A stretch of 64,000 bases of DNA from Drosophila persimilis (taxonomy: Eukaryota > Arthropoda > Insecta > Diptera > Drosophilidae): the NCBI RefSeq assembly GCF_003286085.1, contig NW_020825355.1, positions 1,116,001 to 1,180,000 of the forward strand, read 5' to 3'. A program made the translations under genes and the position numbers. The stretch's first letter is position 1. Every line of letters begins with the position of its first letter. This document shows positions 21,781 to 34,894 of the stretch, in pieces. The notes under the pieces are model-generated. The model worked only from the letters and a program-made list of their open reading frames with translations, ran no database searches and had not been told where the DNA came from.

Positions 21781-24700
21781 TTATGGCCTCTCCTTTTACT
21801 TGTTGTGGGTGCTGCCTGCTGCTGGGGGGTTGGGCGGGCGCCCTTTCGGATTTATTATTATGATTTGAAAGTGCATAAACCACTTGAGGGCGATTCGGAT
21901 TCGGAGCAGCGCATTTCGTTGCATAATTGGCACAATCAGCCAAAGGCGAGCACGATAAAATCATGCCACCCAATGCCGCCCCTCCTGCCACACCCTGACG
22001 AGTACGAGGGCTCTCACTTCAGATGGCGAACGGGAGAGGGCGGAGGAGATTTCTTTCGTCTTTTTTTTTTTTTTTTTTTTCTTGTTGATTTTTCAACGTT
22101 TTAATTAAGTGACAGGACAGGAGGGCAAGGCGTCACGTCAGGCATTTCAGGTTTTGCTTCGGCTTCAGCTCCAGTTCCAGCTCAAGTTCTCAGCTCCATT
22201 ATAATGATGGGGGGCGGGGGGTGGGGGGGTGGTGGTTATAGGGTATGGGGCATCGAGACTTGAATCCACAAACAAATCGCTGGCAAAACAAACAAACAAA
22301 CAGGCGACCCCAGACTAAAGGACAGCTGCTGGTTGTGCTGCTGCTGCTGCTGCTGCCGCTGCAGGGGGGGCGGAGCGGCAGGGTGGCACGGGGGTCATCA
22401 GGGCAGACAGTGATTGAAAGAAGTCTGCACACGTGCGCCCAGGTGCCCCATCACCCGACGCTCATTAAAATGCAACTGTGTGTGGCGGTAATGGCCAAAA
22501 AGGGAAAAGTGCAATAAAAGCAAACCAAAAGAGGAGCCAGGCAGCAGCGGCGGCAGCGTCAGCATAGAAATACATTTCGCTTTATGCAAATGCATAAAAA
22601 AATACCAAGTGGAGGCAAATAAACGGAGAGGCAGCCGCAGCAGCGCACCCAAACAAAGACCCCACCCAACCCCCCCCCACACACACACACACACACAAGA
22701 GCAAATGGAGCAAAATGCGAGAGTAGAGAGTATATCAAAAATCCATGTTAGAAGCTCCAGCAGCGCCGGCAGCCTCTGCTCCTCCACTCTGCGGCATGGA
22801 AATTTCTGCTGGCTTCTACCCGTGTTATTTCAGCGAAAAAGCGCACAAAAAACAAAGGAGAACCGGCAAAATATAACCAGAAAATAAGTTAAGCTTTGAC
22901 TGAGCGAAACTTTAAGTGCCCAAAAAAAAAATCAATGGAAATACCTAAACCAAAGGTAGATCTTCAAAACTGCAGAAAGTGTGGTTTTCCAATGATTTTA
23001 AGCACATTTTCTGTTGACAGACTTTAAGGACAGCTCCTCCCTCTCGCTCTGGTGTGTGTGTGTCGCCCCGAGGCGGCAAATGCAAAATACATAATCCAAA
23101 TATCGCGTATACGCCGCATCGCTGCGTTTTGCTAATTAAAAGCCCCGCACTTTGACAGGCTTACGTTTTGGTGGCCCCAAGGGGGGGGGGGGGGGCAGCA
23201 GGAGTGGGAGTTTTCTTTTTTTGCCAAAACAACTGCCAGAAGCTGCATTCCTCCCACCCACTGCCGCCCCACTGCCAATCTGCCAAGCAGAACGAATGGC
23301 AAACAGCTCGAGTGAATGTCGAAATGAATAAATGGATGTGCAATTCGTTTCAGGTTTTCAATTATGTTTAATTGGAGAGACGCTTAAAGATCCCCCCGGA
23401 AAGATGGAGCAAGTCTCGGCTCCTTTGAAGAGAGGGGGGGGGGGGGGGGTGTCAGAAGGGTGGAAGGCTAATCAGTAGAGCAGTAGAGCATCTGCCGCTT
23501 TGCTGCCTTTCTGCTTCTGTTGGTTGGGAGGGTCAAAACGCTTTGGGTCAGACAAACATCAATAAATTAGAAAATGAATAAATAAATAAGCTTCGAGGCA
23601 TGGCCCACACACACACACACTAGGATACACACACAGGAAGCTGCTGCTGTGGGGCTTCTGGCAAATAAATCACCACAATAAATCTTTGAAAGCGTCTGCC
23701 ACCACCGCCCCTATCCCCACCCACTTTTTGGCATACATTTTTCCACTATACATATATTTATGCTCATGCATGACATAAGTTTTGCACCAAAGTGGATGAT
23801 GCTTCCAGCATCCGAGCAGTCCCCCAACCCCCCCTCCACCCACTGCTGCTGCTGCTGCTGCAGAAACTTTAAGGCAACTTCGGGGGGTGGGGGGTTTGGG
23901 GGCAGCAACACCGCCACTCAATAGACGACAACTGCTACTGGGAGTGCGGAATCCTATTAATTTTCACAAATTTTGACTGGCAAAAGTTTCGCCGGCAACG
24001 GGGACCGGCAGGAGGGGAGCACTTGATGTTAAATGCCATTTAAAGACAAAAGGGATACACTTGAGGCGTGTCCTTAGCAAAGGCAGTGCGCTGGCGGGGG
24101 CCAGAGCCTCCTCCAGATAGGGAAAAAGTTTTCTGTGAAAGAAAAAACGGGGAACGGGGAGCAGGAATTGGAGCTCCCTTCAAGTGTGCCGGCGATAATC
24201 CTGCCTTCACACACATCACAGAATTTTCACGTATTTTCTTTGAATTTTCCCCCATTTATTTTCCTTCTTTTTTACCCCCTCCCCCCCTGCATATGTACAC
24301 ATTTTAAAGCGATTTCTTTTGGCCAAAGAAAGTGCATAAATAATTCCTTGACTTTTTTTTTTTTTTTTGGGAAATTTACGAATTTGATTTTTCGAAATTT
24401 CTGTGTATTTCTTTGAGAAATATAAGAAATTACGAAAGAATTGCCTTGAAAAGATACAAATATCTGGGCATGTTCTTTTGCTCGTTTTTTGGCCTTGGCC
24501 TGGCAACACTTTTTGGCAGCCGTCAGGCCTCAGCCAGCCATTAGCTTAATTTGTTTAATTAATGAATTTTCTGTGGAAACTTTTACACAGATTTTGTCCT
24601 TTCCTTAGCCTTGTGAGGGGACGGGGGGCTAGGGGCTTTCCTTGCCAGTTTTCCCTCGGTTTGAGGCGTTTAAAAGCGGTGGCGTTTCGGGTGGGATTTC

Positions 24701-25900
24701 TGTGCCTCATACACAAAATTAAGCAAATTAATCATACGCACTGGAGTGCCCCCAAAAGAGTGCCAAAGAAGGGAAGGGAAGGGGGGGGGCTAGGGACGGA
24801 GTCAGGCAGTCGACTGCACAGAGTAAATTTTGTATATTTTGCCACATTTAGTCTCTCTGTCTCTACCGAATATGCACTCAATTGGAATTTATGTGATTTG
24901 TGTGCTTCAAGGACCTGTTTGGGTTATCAACAACACGGCAGGCGGCTCTGACTTTGGACTTTTGGCTTATGCGAGTAGATACAGATAGAAAGAGCGAGAG
25001 AGGGGACCTGCCTGACTGGCTGGATGCCTCTACTTTTGGGTCCTTTAATTAGCACTCCTTCGAGAGGCAGAGGCAGAGGCCAGACCGTTTCGGTGTCTGT
25101 GTGTGTGTGCGTGTGTGTGTGTGGCAAAGTTTTAGGGCATTTTAATATTGTCATCATCATCATAATTGAAATAAAGCAGCGGCAGGAGCAGAACCACCTC
25201 TAGGCATGGAAACCCTTTATTCTACGTCTAGGGGCCGTGACCCCCAACCTTTATCTCTCTCTCTGTCTGTCTCTCTTTTTTTTGTGTTGGTTTTCTCGCT
25301 TATACATTTTATGTGTGCTACTTTGCCACAACTTGTTGGGTGTTTCTTCTCTTCTCTCCACTCCACTCCACTCCACTCATATATTTTTTTATGTTTTTCT
25401 CTCGGTTTTCTGGGTTTTCCATTTTCATTCTGCGGCACTTTGTGTGTGCTACATTTTGGGCCCTGCGTTTACCTTTTATAAGCGGCTTTGGCCAATTTGC
25501 GTAGGTGCAAGAGCGGGTTTTATGGTTTGCTTGGTTGAGTGCGGGGCATGCCACATGCCACACGGCATGCGTGGGTTATCCTAGCCACTGCTGTGTTCGC
25601 CCCTGTTATCATTTATGGCTTAAGCATTTGGCTAGACTGTATATTCCGTTGTTGCAACAATGCTGGCTAATTGTGTCCAGGCCCTAAAAAACATTTAACG
25701 CTTAAGCCATCAAGTAATTAACAAGAGCCTACAGGCTAATGGGGATGTGATGTTGGTGGAGCGCCCAAAAACCCCAAAATGTTAGTTTTAAGCCGTATTC
25801 AGAAAAATATATATTTTCATGCAAACGCCATCTTTTCTTGTGTAACCAAATTCTTGTCTTATTTAAATTCTTATTCGAAAACGAGCACCGAATTGTTCAG
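21781..25900. other. Non-coding stretch with poly-G and microsatellites
   Basis: No gene. Holds a T run (22060-22080), CTG repeats (22337-22355), a CA run (22677-22697), 15-G (23181-23195) and 16-G (23434-23449) runs, a CA run (23606-23620), CTG repeats (about 23844-23860), TG run (about 25095-25123) and a CCACT pentamer run (25356-25379). The longest frame (24562-24951, 129 codons) has no domain. Confidence 0.6.
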
Positions 25901-26009
25901 CTTTTTAAAGCCCCTGCAGTCGTTCGCTAAGGCAAGAGCGTGAGGGCGAAAGAGAGAGTCGGCAAATAGCCCAAGCCTTCTTCTCGATCATGAGGGAGAG
26001 GGTCCATGT

Positions 26010-26370
26010 CCAGCCACTGTTACAACTCGCTCTCTCGGCTCGCAGACAGACAAGCGCCAGAAAGAGATAGCAAACGTTGTACGTTCTGGACGTCTACCTG
26101 CAAACTTGCAAACGAACGAGAGAGCCGAGCTTCAGCACTCGCAAGCAAAGCGGGACACCCGAGTGATCAATCGACAGAACGTGAAAAAAAACAAAAACAA
26201 TTTTGCATCATCGTCACCGCCACCTTACGAACCCGAGCCACACACAAACTGTTAAAAGCTCTCGCATATGCCAGTCGTTGATCATCTGCCAAAATAGAGC
26301 GGGAGAATAAAAGAGAACGCAAAAAGAACAACTGTTAAAAGCTCTGGCAATATGCAAGTCTCCTGGTTCC
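26010..26370 (+). promoter_or_regulatory. 5'UTR-like, GAGA-rich stretch with an internal duplication
   Basis: 'cgctctctcggctcg' and 'acgagagagccgagcttc' flank unique A/C-rich DNA ('gaacgtgaaaaaaaacaaaa') whose texture resembles Drosophila 5' leaders. A word 'aactgttaaaagctct' with following 'gca(a)tatgc.agtc' occurs twice, at about 26247 and 26329 (82 bp apart). A TCAGCACT word could be a weak initiator, but no downstream promoter element lies at +28. Could equally be a degraded transposon. Confidence 0.15.
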
Positions 26371-26622
26371 TTGCCTGGGCGAAGCATTTTATGTTTTTGC
26401 TTTTGTTGCTGTTGCCGTTGCTGTTTTGTTGTTTATTTGGGCATATGCAGACGTTAGGGCGTTGGGCAGCTCCACTCACCTTCTCCTTCTCCTCCTCCTT
26501 CCATCCCCCCCACCCCTGCCATAACCATAAATCCAAATGCGCCAAATGTAAGCAAAGAAACTTACAAGTAAATTTCGTTGGCAGTTCGTTTTGTGTATGT
26601 TGTCTGTGTTTCTATTCTCTCC

Positions 26623-26669
<47 letters not shown>

Positions 26670-27454
26670 GGTGTGTGGGAGTGCTTAGTCCTGATATATC
26701 ACTTACTGTTACTTCCTTTCCGCCGCACCCGCACCCTCCCCCCGCGCACCCACTATGGCTGCCGCTGTTGCCGTTGCTGTTGGTGGCTCCTCTTCCTTTT
26801 TGGGCAATGCTCGCATTAAAAGTTCATTGCTTGCGCATAAAGTACATCAAAAGCTTTGCGTACGTAAATAACCGCAGTTTGAGTTTTGTCGCTTGTCGTT
26901 GCAGCCATTAAATTCACACAAATACACACACACCCACACATTTACAACTGTATCTCTCTGTGTATGTGTGTGTGTGTGTGTTTGTATTGGTATATTATGC
27001 AAATCCCAAGTTTTGTTTTGGTTGAGCGGCTCGTAAAAACTTTTTTTTCTTTCTTTCTTTTTTTTTTTTTTTGGGTGTCCGCACGTTTGTCCGCTCGGTT
27101 TGATAGTGCGATTCCCGTTTCTGGTTCCTGTTGTTGTTTTTGCTGTTGTTGCTGTTCGGGTCAAATCGAAATTTAGCATTTGTTGTTGTGTGACAAAACA
27201 TTAGCGTATAAATAATGACATCTACTGGCATTTAAATTCAACTGGAAATTGCTTACTCTGCCGTTAGTTTGTATTTTGAAAATTACAACCCATACTTACA
27301 CACACACAAACACTGTATGGATGGGAATAGATTGTATCTGTGATAATAAATCTATTTGTCCCACAAAATAGTTGGAATCACAAAATGAAGAGGTATCAAA
27401 AGCATAATGGCACAAGCGGAATGGAAATTATGGTGTACTCGGCTAGAGGTGATA
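26371..27454. other. Non-coding stretch with long CT run
   Basis: Contains a perfect CT microsatellite (26625-26666), CA/TG runs (26918-26940, 26960-26982), a T run (27055-27072) and a CA run (27298-27308). No gene. Confidence 0.6.
26625..26666. repeat. CT microsatellite (21 units)
   Basis: Longest perfect CT run in the window. Confidence 0.97.
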
Positions 27455-27790
27455 TAGGAAAATTATGATTTTTTTTTTTATTTATGTATGTATATATTTT
27501 GTATAATATATGTATGTATATATTTTGTATAATATTTATTTCTGATGTTACATATATCTTTTTTTCTATATTATACGTTTCTTGTATCATATTTTTATGT
27601 TGCATATTTTTCATATTTTTTATAATATATATGTACATATTTTTTATAATAATATAAATATAAATGTATATTTTTATTTTTTAGATTCCATATACTTTTT
27701 ATATTATGTATATCTTTTTTATATCATATTTTTTATATTATATATTTTTTATATTATATATTTTTTATTTTATATATTTTCGATGGCAAA
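27455..27790. repeat. AT-rich low-complexity block
   Basis: Made of 'tatattttttatatta'-like words. A 26-bp direct repeat ('tatgtatgtatatattttg' plus 'tataata') occurs twice in a row near 27484-27535. T-rich on the plus strand. Encodes artefactual Tyr/Phe/Ile-rich frames. Confidence 0.85.
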
Positions 27791-30535
27791 AATTCGTATC
27801 AATCGGATCATTATTGTCAGCCCGAATGAATCAAACCTCAGTTTTCGTTTGGCTACTTGAACACCTGGCTTTCAAATACCCAGGTATTAAATGCCAGAGC
27901 TATGCGCTTTTCGGGGCCTACTTTTGGGATGCCGAAGTAGCTCTACTTTCGACATATGAAACCTGTTACGTGTGCCACTAACCCAGACCTGTCCAGACCG
28001 CTTGTTATGGTATTAATTCAACTGTTATTACGGATATTAAAGGATTTTGAAGCTTGTTTGGGGCCCATTCAATCACATTTCTTACCTAAAAAATGGAACT
28101 TTATCCAAAGATTGGAATTTCTTGAACTTTAAGCAGCTAAAAATGTTTCCCTGATTGGGGGGTTTTGTGCCTCTCACCTGAGTTTTCGGTCTTGCCACTT
28201 AACTGGAGATCCATTATCGACGAGCGGGCCAGACCGCAGGCTAATAGCATCCATTAATTCAATGCCCCCGGCCGCCCCCTCCTGACTAAAAAAAAAAAAC
28301 CAAAAACCTGCTAGCGATAATCAGTGCCTCTTCTTGGAGGCTTCTATGCCACACAGACACACAGACACACAGACACATGTGCACCATCCTCCATTTGCAT
28401 CTGACGCTGGCTGCTGCTGCGGCGAGTGCCTAATTAATTGCCACCGCGTTGAAAATATTATTTTTAATTGTGTGTTTATGCACACACACACATAGAGAGA
28501 GGCATAGCCACAGAAGGAGGTGATAGTAGCATGCAGCATGTAGCATGTAGCACTTTAGGATCTGGTGGTGGCTGACAGCCAAAAAGCCATTCCCAGATCT
28601 CTCTCTCTCTCTCTCTCTCTCGCTCTCCCTGCCAGCTGCTGCTGCCTCAGAAATCTAAACGCAAACAGATACACAGATATACACACACATACATACAGAC
28701 ACGGGGGCCTGGCATATTTATGAAAATTATCCTTTCGCTTGTGGCTTTTTAAGATGCTCATAATTTATATTTAAGTTGAGTTTAGGATGTCGCCAGGCGA
28801 CGATGGAGCCAACATTTCGCTGTTTTATGATGCCACACACACACACAGATACACACAAGCACAACCACATCCCCATCCACATCCATATATGATGCCTCGT
28901 CGTGTTCCGTGCTTAATGGCGGAAGCTGTTTAGTGTCATGGCCTGCATCATAAATCTCTGCTGGCAGCACACTGCCTCTTACCACCCGATAGTGCCCCTC
29001 CTGCTGCCGCTACTGCCGCTCCTGCTGCCCCTCCTGCCGCTCCTGGTTCTACCTCTGAAAGTGTCAAAGGGTGTTCAGGCGGCATCCGACTGTGATGCTG
29101 CTTTTAATTGGTTATCAAAGGCGACCAAATAAACCTGAATCACCCGAAAGGCTGCTGTCTGCTGTCTGCTGCCTGCCTCCCTGCCTCCTTGCCCCGTGCC
29201 GCAGCGATCAAATATTTAACCAACGCCCAGCGAAAAGCGGAAAGATTTTTGGCCAAACGACGAAACTGATGATGGCTGACCAGAGCCAGAGCCAGAGTCA
29301 GGCCGAGGTCGAGGCTGTGGCCCAAAGTCAACGGCATTGGGAGTGGGCGGGGTAGGGGGCGGGGGCGGGGGAGTGGCAGGATCCGAGGCCATTAAATAAA
29401 CGCAACGCAGCGCAGCGTTTCAAGTGGTTTTCCCAAAGTAATTTCCACTTTGAGCCACCAACCAGAAGGATGGCGAATGGCGTTTGCATCTTCAGAGGAG
29501 CGCGCGCGAGAGAGAGAGAGAGGGAGAGAGAGGGAGAATGAGGTCTATAGGGAGTGTGAACTGGTTGAGGGGGAGGGGGGTCCGCTCCCTGACAGGATAT
29601 GAGTATTTAAATTTATCGCAGTTGTCGTCGTCGAGTGTTCGATGTTTGTGCGGGGTGGGGTGGGGCGTGGGGCGGTGTCGGGGGGGCGGCTAGGGTTTTG
29701 TGTACATAAATTAAGGCTTCCTATTGGAGGAGGTTCTGCCTTGGAACTAGAGATCATTGAGGCTGCAGCAAGGCTCCTTCCTGGGTGTAATTGAGTGCCA
29801 TGTGCCGTGTGCCGTGTGCCGTGTGGCATGTGGCATGTGGCACCCTCAATTGCAGTCCAATGCTCAAAAGTTGTTTAAATGTTCGCTTGATTCGTTTTAT
29901 TGATGGGTTATTCGAAGGCGTGGACAGGGGCCAAGGGGCAGGGAGTCCCCTCCCCCCCTGCTTGAGTAACAGTTACAGTTACAGGCTCCAATGGGTTAAT
30001 TCCATTTCGGACACATCAAACAAACGGCAGACCTCCCAGGGAGAATCGGAATGGCCCTTTCTCGTGGATATTTTCGTGTGCCTTAAATGAAATTCAAGCA
30101 ATCAACGCTAAGCGGATCAATTCGTGAATAGTTCGAGTGTGAATGTGTGTGTGAGTGTGTGTGAGTGTGTGTGAGTGTTGGTGTGAGAGTGTATTGAGTG
30201 CTACTGCTCTTTTTTGCCCCCTCCTCCCCCTCTGCACCTCCTCCCCTACTCCCTCCTCCCTTGCTTCTATTTACTTTTTGTCTTCTGTCTTTTACTTTTC
30301 CGTCCGTCCGTCTCTCTGTCTGCCTTTGTTTCTCCCCGTCTCTTTCTGTGGCTCTGTGCCTTTGTCTGTCGCTGTGTCTTTGTTGTGCTTGTTTCCGTGA
30401 ATGACGGGCATGATGGAATGAACCTCGATTTCGAGGATATACGGCTATAAGTCCCTTCACGGACTCCGTTCCGGGAGCTCCAGGAGGAATAACCATAAAA
30501 CAGGGACCGTAACTGTTATAGACTTAGAATACAAT
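27791..30535. other. Non-coding stretch
   Basis: 27790-28300 is unique and repeat-poor; a donor-like 'actcag|gtgagagg' lies on the minus strand at about 28177 but no good acceptor pairs with it. Later simple repeats: CACAGA (28354-28378), CT (28597-28621), CTCCTGCCGCT repeats (28998-29045), GA (29505-29537), TGTGCCG/TGTGGCA repeats (29799-29842), GTGTGA repeats (30140-30190). No gene. Confidence 0.55.
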
Positions 30536-30539
30536 CTAA

Positions 30540-31130
30540 CATTCGCAATCTAACAATTATTTCCGAATTTGTCTAAAAAAATTCATAAAAAAAAATTTTT
30601 AAAAATTTTTTGTTTATAAAAATGAGAAATAACACAATTTTGTTTTTGTTTTCTTTCTGTGATAATATTTTATATTCAAATACAAATTACAGAAAAAAAC
30701 CACATATTTTATTATGTTAATTCTTATTAAATTTAACTTTCATTTTTGATTTTTATAATATTATTTGTATTTTTTCAAAACCATATATATTTATACATTA
30801 TTTTAAATAAAATTAAAAAAATAATTTCTCATTTTTATTAAAAAGTTATATTTTAAATTTTTTCAAATAAAATTGGGAAATAAAAGATTTTTCTAAAATC
30901 GCCCAATCATATTTATTTTTTATTTATTTCTATTTTATTTATATTTTTTAATTTATTTATTTTTTATTTATTTATTTTTTATTTATTCCTGTATATTTTT
31001 TATTTATTTTTTAAATTTTTAAAATTTTTTAAAAATTTTTTTTTTATATATATTATTTTTTTTTGATATTTTATCTCTTTTTTTCTATATTATTTTTTTA
31101 TTTATATATTATATTTTTTATTTATTTCGA
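30540..31130. repeat. AT-rich, T-biased low-complexity block
   Basis: About 590 bp of 'tttatttatttt', 'aaatttttaaaa' and similar words. No periodic unit beyond short words. It is followed at 31140-31380 by GC-normal DNA ending in an AGGGTATCC motif. Confidence 0.85.
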
Positions 31131-31351
31131 CAGCGGTTTACTCCGCGTAATAATGGTGTGGCAAGTGCTCTTCCAGTCTCGCCTCTTTTGATCCCCCGAG
31201 AGCGAGTCGTCTCTCTCTACGCTCTATCTCTCTCTAGCTCGTGTCCAGCCATGGGACAGGCGAACAAAAGGTAGCGAGTCCTTGAGCAGCAAACAGCCCA
31301 AAATACACTGAGAATAACATGAGGATATCCGACATGGCCCAGATGCCTATT

Positions 31352-31380
31352 TGTAGGGTATCCAATGCTTCGTTTCCCAT
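31352..31380 (+). mobile_element. AGGGTATCC..CTTCG motif, possible DINE-type end
   Basis: 'gtagggtatccaatgcttcg' is the clearest copy of the dispersed motif. It closes a 240-bp stretch of unique, GA/CT-rich DNA that follows the AT block, an arrangement like that at 41.8 and 55.0 kb. Resemblance to DINE-1's AGGGTATACTAGATTCG is the basis for the call. Confidence 0.35.
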
Positions 31381-34300
31381 CAAATCAGAGCACCCCCGCC
31401 CTTCCGTTCCGTTCCGATCCGTTCCCTTTCCTTCTTTTGTTTTGTTTTTGCTTTAATTTGCATTTGCACAGAAAACTTTTGCTTAATGAAATAAGTAGAG
31501 TAATCGATGCGATTGTTGTTCCTTTTGCTGCTTAAGCTAAGCGCTCCATGCCCCATGCCGCATGCCCCATGCCGCATGCCACCCCCTTTGTTGCCGCCTG
31601 CCACAGACTTCGTCTGTTCGTCTGTTGTGTATTTGTTCAAGTGTCGTATCGGTTGCGGCTCTGCGGCTTGGCCTCCACCGAATGCCTTCGAATGGGAATG
31701 TCTCTCTGTGTGTGTGTGTGCCTGTGTGTGTGTGCCTGTGTGTGTGTGTGTGTGTGTGTATCTGCGGTTGGAAAAACGGCAATTCAATTAATTTCCGCTG
31801 CTGCTTAAAGCCCGTAATGAGCATTTAAATTGCTTTCCGAATGTGGGTGGTTTTGCGGTACTGCAGCGTGCCAGCCCCCCAGACCCCCCTGCCCCCCGCC
31901 CCCAGCCCCAGATATTTTCCATAAAAGTGGCATTGAAATACTCGTGCCACTTTGAGGCTGGCTTCCATTAACAAATGAACTACACACACAAAAGATACAA
32001 AGATACACATCAAAATACACTTCAAGGCAACAGTTTTTTGTTGTTTTTTTTTTTGCATCTAATTTTCGTATAATTCAAACACTTTTCTGTGTGACAAATC
32101 CCTCAATCAAAAGCACACACACACACAGTCCAGTGATAGATGTGGCAGGGCACACACCCTTGTTGCATGTAATCCCTTTGCCACAAATCAGACAGCCAGT
32201 TGACCAAACGAAAGCCAGACAGAGACAGAGTGAGAGAGGGGGGTGGGGGGAGGGGGGGGACAGCCATAATTGTCAAAGAGGCAAACTGTTGATCAGCATA
32301 ATCCCCAACCCCCCCTTTGACACCTGTCAATGGGTGGCAAAAAAAGAGGAAAAGTTCCTTTTTGGATTCCAAAGATTTATGTGCCTCCGATGCGAGGGAA
32401 TCCATTGAGTCAAAGCTGCTGTGGTGGGGAGGGGGGGGGGGGGGGGGGGTGTGTGGGACGCATACATAACCTTTTAACATTTATTGAAGTTTATCGAGGG
32501 TCTGCTGGCATCCGCCTCTCGAATGCCTGCTGTGGCTTTCCATTTGGTATGCGTTGAATGAGGCATTTGCCATTACTCAATGGCCGCACAAGCACTACAG
32601 ATACAGATACAGATACAGATACAGATACAGCTACAGATACAAATGTATCTGCCAGTGTGTGTGTGGTGGGATTGTCAACAAATTAATCAATGTTTATTTG
32701 CTAAGTAAGTTCGCCCTTAAGGCGTCGGTCGGACAAACCAGTTATCCCAGAGAAAGAGAGGGAGAGAGGGGGAGAGGGAGAGAGGGGGAGTTACCCCCCT
32801 CCAAGTGGGGTTTGTTTTGTTTCCTTTTGCCATTTCCTACTTCCGGCCCATGCGTGTGTGTCCCCCCCCTCGGCGCCTCTCTGCCTCGGCGCGTCTATGT
32901 GTGCTGCCTTTGTTGCCTTTGTATTTGTGTAACTAATCGCGTTAATAGAGTGGATAATGCGCCTCCAGGTAGTAGCCGATGCCGCAGCGCCTTCGAGAGA
33001 ATGCCTTTGGCAGGCATCGGGGGCGCATTGAAAGTGTTTTCCCTTTTGTCCCCCGTCCCTGCTCCCCTTTGTGTTTGTATTTGTGTTTGCTCGAGTGTCT
33101 GTGTGTGTGTGTGTGTGTGTTTGGGTCTGATTAGGCGCTGTTTAGCGCTTTTGTTGGCCTTATTGCGGGGGTTTTAAGTGTCATTTGATTGGTTTAACGG
33201 GGCGTATGCGTAATATTCAATTTGGACAAATTACAGAGCCAGTCCTTCCGTTCTCTTTTTTGGGGGTGGTGGGCGTGGCAGTGTAAAAATCATACAAAAT
33301 TAACAATAAACTAAGTAATTGAGGAGTTCAGAGTTCATGCAACAAAATGTTGCAGGAAACTCTTCTAAAGAAAAGCAATTTTCCCAGGCATTTTCCGCAT
33401 CCTTTGTTTGCAAATCTCAGGGCACTGGAAAAAATGCAAAATCCGCAATACACGAAGGGGGTGGCGGAATCGATTCCCCCCCCCCTGTTCGAGTGTGTCT
33501 CTGTGCCACAAATGGGCATCCAATGATGCAGCAACATTGTCAAAGCAATCGTAACAAATGAAGTCAACAGTCTGGCTTGTTGAAGCAGACGGGTTTTTTT
33601 TTCCCTACTGCCGTTGCTGCAACTTGAAATGCAACACTCCATGGCACAGCAGCAGCAGCAGCAGCAACAGAGGAGGCCACACAGAGTAGGCATGCAACAC
33701 ACATTACTAATATGACACGGCTCTCTCCGACACACACAGAGACACACAGAGAGACACACGCGGGCTGCTGTTAGCGACATTCCACTGCTGCAGCGCTCGA
33801 GTTGCAGCTTCAAGTACCCCCGACGCCGTGGCGTGTGTGGCATGTGTGAATTTATGGCATGGAACACGGAAATACGAGCCGGATGACGATGACGGGCGTC
33901 AATTGCAGAAGGATGCCCCCTCCCCCTCCCCCCTTCATGGAATGGCGCTGATTATGAAATGCGTCTCATTAAAAGGAGAAAACCTCAGTCTGGAACCGAC
34001 ACGCCCTGCTACAGCTACTGGCCACCCTTCTGCCACTCCTATTGCCGCCTTCCGCCTCCTGCCTCCTGCCTCCTGCCGCCTGCCGCCTGCTCTTCTCTGT
34101 CTGACCTAATTCCCGTTTTGGGCCAGAGCCTCATAAAGTTTTGCCACTCTCTGGCTGCTGCAGGGACCGGGACAGCTGTCACAGTATCTCATCCCCACAA
34201 ATATTTTGATATGCAGCAGCAGCTCTTCTCCTGCTGCTCCTCCTCCTGCTGCTGGTTTGCTGTTTAGGAAAAATCCCAAGCACAAATTGACAACATACAG

Positions 34301-34477
34301 TTTTGCCACAATATTTTTACATCTGCATGCAGCGGCGGGTGGGGGGTGGAGGAGGAGGAGGATGTGGATGTGGATGTGGCTGGAAATGTGTGTGGCCAAG
34401 AGGACACTCCAAATATTTGGTTGGCCCATATAGTAATTGTGGCCCATGCGGTTTATGGCTAATTTCCAAGGGGTTGG

Positions 34478-34516
<39 letters not shown>

Positions 34517-34890
34517 GCAGGTTCTCCAGAGAGTTTGTCGCAATTAAAATTCATGGATCCACACACAGATTTGTCCTGAGGTTTGTTCTGGTTTGACATT
34601 CATTTAAACATTCAAAAACATTCATGGACAGACTCTGGATGCTCTGATGCTCCGATGGCTCCTCTACACAAAAGAATTTAATGAAAAAAATGTTGCTGTA
34701 AATAAATGTAATCCCCTTGGCCCCCTTCCTCCTTGCTACCCACGAAAAAAGCTTTTGCCAGTTTCCATGGCTTTGAAACTGGAGGGGATTTTGTGCGGTA
34801 CCGTACCTGGTTGTTCATAGAGTTCTAGGGCATGCTGTATTCGTGTGTGGGAGTATAGGACAGCCGGAAGCCTTGGCGAACGATAGTAGA
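31381..34890. other. Non-coding, microsatellite-rich stretch
   Basis: Holds ATGCCCC/ATGCCGC repeats (31546-31582), TG runs (31705-31760), a 19-G run (32431-32449), ACAGAT repeats (32597-32642), GGGAGA repeats (32757-32790), TG (33099-33121), CAG (33647-33666), CCTCCTG repeats (34053-34085), GGATGT repeats (34360-34379) and a TG run (34481-34514). The 207-codon frame at 32554-33177 is built on these repeats. No gene. Confidence 0.6.
34481..34514. repeat. TG microsatellite (17 units)
   Basis: Perfect TG run of 34 bp. Confidence 0.97.
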
Positions 34891-34894
34891 GGTC

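Noticed and set aside
26484-26519. 36-nt minus-strand exon between 'ggttatggcag' and 'gtgagtgg'
   Set aside because: Acceptor lacks a pyrimidine tract and the 'exon' is a GGA/GAA-rich low-complexity run.
32554-33177. 207-codon plus frame
   Set aside because: Built from ACAGAT, GGGAGA and TG repeats.
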